Source of the DNA: Paraphysomonas bandaiensis
Lineage: Eukaryota > Chrysophyceae
Direction: 5' to 3'
Assembly (NCBI GenBank): GCA_965644295.1
Contig: CBFFRP010000352.1
Span: 62,001 to 126,000, forward strand
DNA length: 64,000 nucleotides
Of the stretch, positions 26,739-36,562 are shown piece after piece. Below the pieces are notes generated by a model that saw only the letters and a program-made list of their open reading frames with translations, made no database searches and had not been told where the DNA came from. Every line of letters starts with the position of its first letter. Positions within the stretch are counted from its first letter, which is position 1. The position numbers and the translations under genes are program-made.

Positions 26739-26907
26739 TTAGCAATAGGCGTTGAAAGCCTGCACCAATTAGTGGCTAGAAGAATGCTAGTCATACTAGT
26801 TAGACTACTACCCGTAACTAATCAATACAAACTCTTTTATCCTACTATTTAACGCTACAGAAGCTGCTTGTGCGTCGCCGCAAGCACCAAGGTGCAACCA
26901 CTTCCGT
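26739..26907 (+). repeat. repeat R1 left-end module
   Basis: It starts with TTAGCAATAGGCGTT, contains TCCTACTATTTAACGCTAC and ends with the GCAAGCACCAAGGTGC hairpin and AACCACTTCCG. It matches 39913-40072 and the start of 37184-37744. The R2 repeat begins about 110 bp downstream, the same arrangement as at 56951-57641. Confidence 0.7.
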
Positions 26908-27019
26908 TCTTAGTGTGTGTTATGAGGCTCGCCATGATCGTGTGTCCTGGGACTCACCGGCGCGTGTAATCTGGAGGTCTCCTCTTGGGATGAGACTCCA
27001 CTCGCTATATGATAGATAG

Positions 27020-27503
27020 CCTTATGTACCTCACGGGGACTGACTTATTAGCCTTATGGCAGTTAGGGGAAACAGTAATATGCCCTTCTGAGATTGGCGA
27101 TCTGGTGGCCTTCCTTTAGGCATTGTTCCAAGTGGCTCGGAGGTATGTGGATGAAGGTCTTGCAAAAGGTTATGGCCTACTGTGAAGAAGCGTCGAAATC
27201 GGCTCTTTTGCTGTCTTAGCCAGCGGTAGAGAACACATGCAAGAGGGTGTATAGCTGTACAGGGGTGGGATGTGAGGGTCATCCGGTGTGTCCAGCTACA
27301 GGGAGTCGAGAGGGAGTGTGATGGTGCAAGAGAGGCAACATCTGATTGAGGAGAGTGAGACTGCGCAACAGAACAAGAGTCACTGAGGTCGAGTACTCTG
27401 ATAGACCTATGCACGAGATGATCGTGATGATGATGATGGTCTGGAGGAGACACTCGGACGTCCTCAGCTGCCCTTGTTAGTGTCTGTGTTGGTGCAGGGG
27501 GGT
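27020..27503. repeat. dispersed repeat R2, copy 1
   Basis: A stretch of about 480 bp is clearly related to 57200-57641. Shared blocks include AAGTGGCTCGGAGGTATGTG, CTGCTGTCTTAGCCA, GAGAGGCAACATCTGATTGA and the end GTGCAGGGGGG. Long open frames on the minus strand across this region (27031-28092) are Ser/Pro/Thr/His-rich and without domains. The second copy does not keep the frame, so I regard it as non-coding repeat. Confidence 0.7.
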
Positions 27504-28315
27504 ACAGACTGAGGCATAGAGAGTGTGTGTAAGGAAGATGACGGCAAGGTATCAGAGACGAAGGGAGAGACGATAGTTTGTCTGGGGGTTTTCTAGGAGG
27601 AGGTAGAGTGTACTGTGTGTGTGTATGACACTGCAGTGGTGTTATGAGTGTGTTGGACAGAGAGAGAGAGCTGGTGATGTGTCCAGCAGTACAGGTAGAC
27701 AGGTACATGGACATGGTGATGTGTCCAACAGCAGTAGAGGTATACACGGAATGGTATACATCCTGTAGGACACAGTAGTACAGTAGTCGAGTATACCGTA
27801 TGCGGAATACAGTGTCTATCCAATGAGATGGATGGGCTGTGGGGGTGATAGGTGAACAGGGTGAGGGGGTAGCCTGCTGGGTGGATGGACCACAGACAAG
27901 TTGGGCTGGGTTGTCGTCAGGAGACGGCCCTGTTGTGCAGTGGAGAGGTGTCGAGAGGAGACAGGGGTTGCAGAGAAGGTACATGGGGGCCGTTTGCGTG
28001 GATCTGCTCGCACGAGCCATACTGTAAGTGGTTGTATCCGTAGAGAACCGTGTAGGAGACGAAGGTGTCTCCTTAGGTGATAGCATATGCATGCGGTCAG
28101 CGCTGCATTGGTGCAGGCACGTTGTTTAACTGAAGTAGTTGAGTAGGGTGAAGGTTGCAAGGCCAGGCAGGGGGGCTTGGAGCGTGTACAACATGGTGTG
28201 ACAGGTAATTTGTCGGAAGCGTGGTGGTCAACAAAATGCAGCAGTAAGGGAGTGTAAAAGGCCCTGGGCACACTGATGTGACTCAGCCACGGTCTCAATA
28301 GAGACATTGGGCTTG
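27504..28315. other. low-complexity tract beside R2
   Basis: A GC-richer, purine-biased tract with GTATAC palindromes near 27738, 27752 and 27797. It has no second copy in the window. The minus-strand frame through it is biased in composition and has no recognisable domain. Confidence 0.4.
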
Positions 28316-29003
28316 GAGCTGGTTAATAGGGTGAAACTTTATGTTGGACTGTATTTGCCATCGTAGGGCAGAGAATTATTAGCTGCCCATCCAACCCCCA
28401 CCCGGATCTACCTAAGTACCCGCTCAGAATGGAGCAAGCATAGGATGTTGACTAAACGGTTTGAATGCAGCGTATTGACATCTGATTACATGTTGAGATG
28501 AACTTCAAACGACTTTGTGTTTGAATTGTCCTGCTTTTACTGTTGTGTTTTCAGTATATAGTAGTGATACAGTACTAAGTGTCCAAGTGAGTGAAATACT
28601 AAGTGTATTGAGAGCACGGAGTACCAATCCTCCCAAACATGAAGCTTGGAATTTTCAAAATTAATTCTATGATGTGCTATCAACTGACAAAGTTGACCGA
28701 GACAGTTAGCAAGAGTACCAAGAGCTCAATTCCTCAACACATTACCAACTATTGAATAGAGTAAAATATATAATATAACATATACTACAAATTACATACT
28801 GTTACTTTTTAATTTTAAAAGTTGTCCCGTTAGCTGCATGCAATCTTAAGCAACGACGTGAAAAGATAGAATACATTTACAGTACAAGACATTGTCGCGC
28901 TCATTAGTGTGATATATAGAATTAAAACAAAAATATATTCGTTGATGATGACAAAATCTACTACGTACGACTTATTATAAAAGTCAGGTATGAAACAATA
29001 AAA

Positions 29004-30499
29004 TCATATGTGCATATTAAGAATATACTTGTACACTGACAGTTCATCACGTTGTTCCAGCCCTTGACGCCCAGCCGCAACAAGCACTTTTTTGGCCTCC
29101 TCGTAATTCCTCTCATTAACGTACTTGTTGATAAGACTTATATGTGCCCTCAAGTGGAGCCTAACATACATCGTAAACAATATGTTTGTTACTCACAACA
29201 GACTTTAACAAGTGCAAACGCTATACCTATTCAATATAGTTGCCCTTCTCAAATACTTTTCGCCCAATGCATGATCACCATTTTCTACTAATAGTTTTCC
29301 TAATAAATAAAAAGATGCAAAATCATTTTCACGTCTCACTGCATTGTTTAGGTGTTCCAAAGCGTCCGGGATATCGCCATTCTCTATGCTCCTCTGTCCG
29401 AAATGCATATGAAAATAACTTAATGCGCTTAGTTCAGGCGAATCAGCATATTGCTGAAGTGACAGACTATAAACAGTATCATGATGTATACTGGAATTAT
29501 CACATTGTTGTGTTGGCTGTGTAAGGCAATCAAAATTGTTTAGCAGGATTTGTATGGACGATGGACTACTATGGGAAGGTGGCAATGGTATATACGCTCT
29601 GTACCAGCCCTCCGGAATGTAAATGACATAACCTTCTTCCTGAATTATTTCGATTGGCCGCTCACTGAGAGAGAGGTCTGGATACACAGTATCCAGCCAA
29701 TTTTGCAATGGCAAGTCAGGATCAAATGGTGGCACTGTCCCTTAAACACATACAATTATCTAATTTCACACATAACATGAGAGTAAGTCGCTACCTGGTC
29801 TGTATAAAAACCTGAAACGTTAAAAATTATTATCATATAGACGTGACCGAGTCCCACTTACCATTTTCTACGTCCATACAAAAGATGTTCCCACCCTTGC
29901 GGGCGCCGAGAAAACGTTGGCGTATGAGAAATTCCTAACCTAGTCTTCGATAACGCAAAGTACACATGAGTCGAGTCAATGGCGACTTCTGATGCAACAG
30001 TTTTATTCGAATTATATAAAATAGGAGGACCAATAGAGATATCACGAGATAGTAATAAAAAATTACCGACAGCTCTGGATAGCGATATGGTTGCGTTGTC
30101 GTCTGCAACAAATTCCAAATTGCTGATGTCATCCGAAAGGGACAGAGTATTTATTGAACTATTCCAACAATATTCAGTCTCGTTTGGAACTCCTTGTATT
30201 AGAAGATCATACCCATCATATGGAAACATGACAGGGGAGTGTTGACGATAAAAGTTGTTAAACATACCAGAGTCCAAATCAGTTTTCAAATATGGGGACA
30301 CATCTTTTCGTTCAGATAGCAAAAAAGAGAAGAAAGGTTTCACAGCATAAGAGCCAACTGATATGAGAAGTTTCACAATAACCAGTGACAGTACAAAAGT
30401 GACTGCAGCAACAGCAGATATCGCATACAACAGTGACTTGAATTCTTTCTTCTTTCGGCGCTCTCTATTCGCCGCTTTAGTTTTTAGTGTTCGAGTCAT
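29004..30499 (-). CDS. membrane-anchored JmjC-like protein with TPRs
   Basis: Four exons (29862-30499, a 17-nt micro-exon 29795-29811, 29227-29740, 29004-29160) close to 442 codons. A basic N-terminus is followed by one hydrophobic segment (about residues 24-48, beginning LLYAISAVAAV), which suggests a type II membrane anchor with the rest in the ER or secretory lumen. Residues about 190-270 match the JmjC/cupin_8 core (WEHLLYGRRKWFLYRPGT, then PIEIIQEEGYVIYIPEGW), closest in feel to JMJD8-type proteins. JmjC oxygenases hold Fe(II) with an HxD...H triad. Here the expected HxD position reads FSR and the GWWH position reads GWYR, so metal binding is probably lost. The C-terminal 120 residues form about three TPR-like helical pairs. 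The micro-exon encodes FLYRP in the middle of the core. Confidence 0.75.
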
Positions 30500-30975
30500 C
30501 TAATTAAAAGAAGTGCAAGTTACATTGCTAAATTAATTTCCACTTGCTACTGTTCTCTTGAGGACTCTGATGTGGGTGTGTTGTATTGGAAGATATACGA
30601 TAGCGGTTGCTATGATGGAGTATCGAGGTATGTTGCTACATCTACACGATATACAGTATATCCACTGTCTATGTACCTCTAGACCGCACATATTTTCTCT
30701 GCAGACGTACGCTGGTACAGCTATGTACAGCAGTGTGCTCTTCCTACAGTACATATGTACAAAAGTTGGGGATTTTCATGACAATATTTTGGACATTTTT
30801 TATGTTCTAGGCAGACGAATGTTGTTATGCACCGCTGGCTGGTGCGGTATGTTCATATGATGTGATGCATGTTGTTCCAAGTTGCCAATAAGCGCGGGCC
30901 ATCTATTCTGGGTAATCCCATACATATCACTTGTAGTCTATCGAATCAAGCTCAAGGAACTGTAGAGTAGTTTGC
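30500..30975. promoter_or_regulatory. head-to-head promoter spacer, JmjC-like / lipase-like
   Basis: A 476-bp divergent spacer, the shortest in the window. It has palindromic steps GATATACAGTATATC (about 30639-30653), TGTACA near 30723 and ACATATGT near 30752. Shared control of the two genes is inferred from geometry only. Confidence 0.4.
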
Positions 30976-32248
30976 ATGTTGAGTGTAAGTGAGGTAGTGT
31001 TAGGGGTTATAGTGTTCGCTCTTGGTGCAGTTGTTGGTGGCTTTATATCATACTTGCAATCATTTCAAATATCTTCCGCAAGAGCTGACCAAGCCGATGA
31101 ACGAAGACGAAGATGTAAAGCGCTTATATTTCCTGTACCAACAGACATTGAGCATATCCGGCAATGGACTCCCAATTCACGCGGCATGCTGCTCTTTCGT
31201 CAACAGTTTATTCCTCATGGAGTAATACGAGGTGTTATCGGCATATGCCACGGATTTGGAGACCACTCTCAAGATTTTTTGACTGAACTTGCGGTAAAGT
31301 TTTGCCGGAATGGATTTGCTGTTATCACTATGGATGTTGAGGGTCATGGGTGCGTATTATATAAACTGTTTTGTCTTCACATTGCTAAGCCAACGATGTA
31401 GGTTGTCTGATGGATTACACGGGCACATATCAAAACTCAGTGATGTTGTTGAAGATGTATCTGAATATTTTTTATTCGAAACTTCCAAAGAAAAATTTCG
31501 AACGAAACCCTTTTTCATATATGGAGAATCCATGGGAGGTGCAGTAGCGTTTAATCTTTGTACAGTTTCACCTGCGCGCAATATTATTCGAGGCGTTATA
31601 TTGGTCGCGCCCATGGTTGATGTTGCCGATGAAATGAAGCTTCCTGAATTTGTCATTTCGGTTTTGAAAATAATGGCATATTACATTCCGCTTGCAGCTA
31701 TTACCCCTGTTCCAGATATAATTGATAGGTGCTATAAGGACCCTGCTACTAGAATAAGATCCAGATCAGATGTTCTTTCTTACCAGGCTCTTCCTAGGCT
31801 TGGTACTGCGTTAGCTATGTTGCTAGCTACCCAAGACATGGCGAAACGGTTGCATGAGCTCGAAACCCCTGTGTTAATTGTACATGGAGACGCAGATGTA
31901 GTGACATGCCCGAAAGTGTCGACCGCCCTTTTTGACAATTGCCAGGTGAGGTGATATAGGATTACCACTTTTGTACTTTGCCACTCATATGAAAGTGCTT
32001 TACACTGCCCCGTGTAACACACGGCTCTCCCTAAGTCACGTGTGCTGTGAGGATGATTGTTGTCTAATTCGTATGTTTAGAGTTCTGACAAATCTATTAA
32101 AATTTACCCTGACTGCTGGCATGGTTTAATGAGAGGGGAGTATGAACCGATCGCTTCAGAGATATTTCAGGATGTGCTACAGTGGCTTTTGGGCAGAACA
32201 GATACCTATCGATGGCAAAGCCCGAGAAAATGCAGGTCTAGGCCATAG
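30976..32248 (+). CDS. monoglyceride-lipase-like alpha/beta hydrolase
   Basis: Three exons (30976-31349, 31402-31945, 32081-32248) close to 362 codons. A hydrophobic N-terminus (about residues 5-30, EVVLGVIVFALGAVVGGF) acts as a membrane anchor or signal segment. The serine-hydrolase core follows: GVICHGFGDHS-like oxyanion region (IGICHGFGDHS), the nucleophile elbow GESMGG, the acid in HGDADVV and the catalytic His in CWHGLMRGE. This is the Hydrolase_4 (monoacylglycerol lipase / lysophospholipase) family. Enzymes of this family release fatty acids from monoglycerides or lysolipids at membranes; the exact substrate cannot be read from sequence. All three catalytic residues are in place. The end of the coding region is the TAG at 32246-32248. 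Confidence 0.88.
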
Positions 32249-32969
32249 CTCATGACTTTCGCTTTGAAATGATTTTCTTCTCGATTGCCTGTTGTAAAGT
32301 AGTTGAAGTGTGTTGAGTCCATAACCCAAAGGTCGGTAAATCGTAACTACCAGCCTTTACCAAGTTAAGGAACAAAGTACTTCTCGTAGTGAGTAATTAT
32401 GATTAGTAATTATATATAACTCAATATAATACTTTGTATAATATGAATAGTAGTGAATGCAAGTAGCAATTCTAGCCATTCGTAGAGCTATAAGTAGTAC
32501 GTAATACGTCATGATAAAACATTTCATATGTAATAAGTAAAACGAAAATTCATAATTCTACTAAAGTGAATTATAGAGTGACTTTGATTTTGCAATAAAG
32601 GCTACTGTATATTAGAATCATTGGTAATATGTAATAAGTATGGTATTTGTATATATTATATATGCAACACGTAACTCTCAAGGTTGAGCGCCGTAAACTA
32701 TTAATTAGTGATTAGCTTACTTCATTTACTTTGAGCGATAGAGCGAAAGTGGTTGCACCTTTGTTCTTGCGGTGACGCACTACGAAGCAGCTTTCGTAGC
32801 GTTAAATAGTAGGATATCAGAAATAAGCACTAGATAGTTAAAGCGAAAACATGAGTTACACTTTCAGGAAACCAACTGTAACTCTTTCACTTATCATTTC
32901 GAAGAAATGTTTTATTACAAAACTTTATCCAAACCTAATTTCAAAATACATAATCATGTTTTAGTATGG
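32249..32969. other. convergent intergenic region
   Basis: AT-rich spacer between two 3' ends. It contains one R1 fragment (listed separately) and no gene. Confidence 0.6.
32733..32818 (-). repeat. repeat R1, left-module fragment, reversed
   Basis: Read on the minus strand it carries TCCTACTATTTAACGCTACG, AAGCTGCTTCGTAGTGCG and the GCAAGAACAAAGGTGCAACC version of the hairpin. It corresponds to the inner part of the left module; the outer TTAGCAATAGGCG end and all of the body are missing. Confidence 0.65.
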
Positions 32970-35260
32970 CTATTTTCTTCGGCGTGTTGATTTCCGTGAA
33001 GCATTTCTATTATTCCGTAACGAGGTATTATCAAACAACTTGAAAAACAGACCAATATTTTCAATCGCATCATCATTCGTGACCTCATATGATTGACTCG
33101 AACAGCTAGCAAATGACAAAGAGCTCCAAGGTATCCATATCGCAGACAAAGAGGAAGAATATGGTGTAACTTTATCTACTACCGGAGGACGAAACACAAT
33201 AGATACTGCTGACACATCTTTAACATCTTCTTCATAGTTACCACGGTCGTCAACAGCGTGGAATGTCTCTGGAAAATCAGTCTCCTTCTTTAAGCTAGAA
33301 CTTTCTTCATAAACTCTTGATGCCGTCACACACCAAACATGACTAGATGACATCAGTTCAAAGTGAGTTTCACCCTGCCGTAGAGTAGCACGCGACACCA
33401 ATGCTGAATCTTCTCCGATCCAATATATATCGAGCTTCCACATTTCACTGAAATTCGCAAAGTGCATCGAATGACTGTGTGACGGGGATCCCCATCCACC
33501 CTATTCAATACCATTAGTGGTTTACACTTTCTGATTTATATATATACCCGTGACGACATCAGTTCCTCCGGCAGACAAACTAAGACTCTGTGACTAGTAA
33601 TATCTTCTTCGTCTAACGCAGTTGCATATTCCCATGCAGGTTTCGAAGAATCCTGAGGACAATCCACATTACTCGATGCTAGAGATCCTGCGTCACCGTC
33701 TTCCGATTTATCAGCTTCAGTTGTCTGTACAGGTACAACTTCCTCAACAACTTTCGGGGGAGGGTCTTGTCCAGAGCCAATGGCACTAAAAAATTCTACA
33801 GAGTCATGAACGATTGCAGTGTGGCGTCGAGGGTCAGCAACGAGCGTAATACCCTCATCATCAATGGAAGAGCTTGCTTGAGAATCAAACCCTTCAATTA
33901 TTTGCTGGTCAAACCCTAAATCGGGCATTTTTGAATCCAAACCAGGATCCGTGTCCACAATCTCAGGTTGCTTTGATTCAATGTTCGAATTAGGGTTTAC
34001 GGACGCTGTAGCAGTTTCAGAATCCTCCTCTAAAAGTGGTTCATCTATTTTCGAAGGAAGAGACACGTCATGTTGATGCTCATCATCAGCTTCGTTAAAA
34101 ACATTCGAAAATATTTTGGACATCTTCCGGCTTTTTTGATTGAACTTGATAATTTCATCAATAGTTAGTCTTGCACCTCTGTACGCAGCGGCCTGGAGTA
34201 ATATCGTGAAATCCGTAAATGCATTTCATGAATTAAAACCTGTATAACAATGAATTCTTGTCCACTTTTAGCGCACTCTTGAGCTGCAATGAGGGCACGT
34301 TCAAACTCGGCAATTGTTCTGAATATTCATTAAAACGGTAATACAATTCTAACATATCCTACATCACTCTGGTTCCATTGACGGAAATTATTTCAGCTCC
34401 AGTTAGTGCATTTGAATAAAATGACGCTTGCGTCCCTTCAAAAACTCGAGAGCAAAAAAGCTGTAAATGTAACATGAATTGAGAAGAAATAATGCAATCA
34501 CAAGACCTTATTACTCTTGAGCTCAACTTCAATTCCAATACTGCCGGGGTGAAAATTGAAAAGCTTAAGTTCCTTGTGTAACATATTACACCAAAACATC
34601 AACTGTCTACAGTTGAATATACCTGTTTTAAGCTCATAACAACGGACAAACGACGAGATGTTGACATAAGCATTTCTAGTGTGGGATCCCCTTCACGAAT
34701 GTTTACAGCAACTCCTTGAACAGTTCTGCGGAAGAATTGAATCATTTGTTGAAAATTGTTGTAGCTTTACCTTGTATCACATGAATTCGGCAACATGCGC
34801 TGCTCCGAAACGCTAGAAGGGCCTTGATAGTACAAATGGACTGCTGTTGTACATCCATTGTAAAACTTTACTACAAGTCCGTTTTTCTGACTCTTCGTCG
34901 ACTGCTTTCTCATTTTACCGCTATCGCGTACTGTGTTAGCTAATGACATTTCTGGAGCTTGCGATGTTCCTCTATAAATAAGTTATGTTAGTGTCATACA
35001 CTACTTTCCATAGAAAAAAGTAACCTTTCGGCTACACAAAGTGGAGATGAGTCGCTGCTGTATACTTCTTTGTGATGACGTTGATTCGGAGGAAGAATAT
35101 CTTTGTCATAACTATAACTTCTCTTCGCCTCTTTACTGGGAGCAACTCTAACCTCATCTGTGTGTTTAGCAACCGCAAGCGAAGGTTTCCACTGAGATGG
35201 GTGATCTTCATACTTGTTGTCTAAGGCAAATGTTTTAAATGTAGGGAGTATGTTATCCAT
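32970..35260 (-). CDS. PDZ protein with two VHL-beta-like segments
   Basis: About eight exons run from the ATG at 35260 to a stop at 32970, with short introns. In order: a charged N-terminus; a beta-rich segment GLVVKFYNGCTTAVHLYYQG followed by MLPNSCDTR; a PDZ-like domain (about 34300-34560) with HPGSIGIEVEL, TGAEIISVNGTRV and a final helix AEFERALIAAQ; an acidic, Ser-rich linker of about 190 residues (33545-34123); and a second beta-rich segment MHFANFSEMWKLDIYWIG ending in SSHVWCVTAS. Both beta-rich segments follow the pattern of the VHL beta domain (xxFxNxS...W, then LxxG..., then HxW). No VHL alpha (elongin-binding) helix was recognised. The very end is basic (RKSTRRRK). PDZ domains bind C-terminal peptides, so a scaffold role is inferred. 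The VHL-like reading is tentative. Confidence 0.65.
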
Positions 35261-35930
35261 TGTTTCTTAGAGGTAATATCACACGGAATATACCATATTA
35301 CCGCCTTCAATTCTTTTATAGTACCTACAGTGAGTTCAACACTGACAATGACTAACAACACATCTAGACATGAAGCATTTGAAATCAACTAACAACGAAA
35401 ATGTATAACTTTACTTCATAAAAACTACATTCTACCGTATTATTATACGAACCTCAAACCGAAAATACATCAAAACCATGACTTTTCAAGCAGTATTCAA
35501 CATACAATAGAAAAGTACAGTTTTGTAGACAAATCCGGATATAGTGTACATCAGAAACATAATTCTGGAGTTGTGGGAAAAAAAAACAGATGGTATCGAA
35601 TGAGCGGTTTCACATTCTTTTTGGATAAGAAGGGCACTAAAATCAGTGCGAATGAGAGTGTGAGAGCGGAGTACACCACACTGTGAATTCATTACAACAG
35701 TGGGGAGTCACTGTATACTGTCTTCGATATCGACAAAGACCACAGGGGAGCTCATATCAGGTAAATTTAGGCCAACACGCAGTACATCGCACTATTCTGT
35801 TGGACGTACTGGTGGATTTTATCTTATCGGACTTACTGTTTCGTATTATAAGTTGTGTCGTTCTCTGTACATCAACTTTTCGGTTGAAAGTTTCAATTAA
35901 ATCAGTGATATATATTGAGGATAGTTTAAA
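35261..35930. promoter_or_regulatory. head-to-head promoter spacer, PDZ gene / CFAP97
   Basis: A 670-bp divergent spacer with one GTATAC palindrome (near 35713). Otherwise it is less palindromic than the other spacers. The open frames here overlap each other on both strands and look spurious. Confidence 0.35.
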
Positions 35931-36562
35931 ATGAGAGAGAAAGGATGGATGAAAAAGATGAAGAGTAGAGGTTTCGAAGACCACACTCGTCGGGTACAGT
36001 AAAAAACTCTGAGATCATTCTATATCTTATGTTCTTACAGATGCGAGAAATGAAACCGTTAGTTGATTGTGGCCCTCCACGGAAAGCTGGTGTGAGTAAG
36101 CGTAAGGAGATCGAAAGGGTAGGATTTCTGACATGTGTAATATCCTTGATAACTTAATGTGTTTAGCGTCGGCAATACGCTGCGATAGAGCTTGATAATC
36201 GCTTGATATTAGAAAGATTAGCCAAAGTAATGCAGCACAAAACTATTGATAATGATCCACCACCTTCAAAGTCCATTGGTCGGCAGCAGGCTAGGCGGCT
36301 TGAGTTGCAGCGCATAACACAGGAAAACCAGAGATTGTTGAAACGCATTCAAGAGACAGAACCTTGCTACAATCATCTGAAATGGGAAGAGGATGCCAAG
36401 AAACGAGCAGTCATAATGGCAAATATGTCTGAGTTTTCCGAAGCTAATATGAAAGTGCCGCTACCTACAGTTTCTCCGCTTAAGTCAAGATCTGCCAGCG
36501 GCCAATTGACGAAGAAGAATACCCTTGGAGCAAAGAATAGAGTAGAGCTAAGTCCTCTTTAA
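35931..36562 (+). CDS. CFAP97 (Hemingway)-family protein
   Basis: Three exons (35931-35993, 36041-36118, 36167-36562) close to 179 codons. The central part reads KRKEIERRRQYAAIELDNR, then LARRLELQRITQEN-like helices (RRLELQRITQENQRLLKRI), then a turn PCYNHLKWEEDA. This is the conserved core of the CFAP97/KIAA1430 family. Members are linked to axonemes and sperm tails in animals and to cilia in protists, so the organism probably builds flagella. The protein is small, basic and largely helical. The start is the first in-frame ATG after a stop. The C-terminal tail is Ser/Lys-rich and probably disordered. It is the divergent partner of the PDZ gene. Confidence 0.8.

Larger units (their letters stand above)
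25580..29003. other. long gene-poor region
   Basis: This is 3.4 kb between the 5' end of the WD40 gene and the 3' end of the JmjC-like gene. It holds an orphan open frame (25841-26182), an R1 left module, an R2 repeat and a GC-richer low-complexity tract to about 28315. Positions 28320-29003 are AT-rich with nothing recognisable. No partner gene was found for the WD40 gene, unlike most others in the window. Confidence 0.55.

Noticed and set aside
27031-28092. 353-aa minus-strand open frame
   Set aside because: Ser/Pro/Thr/His-rich, no domain, overlaps repeat R2 whose second copy does not keep the frame, and competing frames exist on the same strand.
35486-35984. Open frames between the PDZ and CFAP97 genes
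   Set aside because: Mutually overlapping on both strands, in a promoter spacer, without domains.
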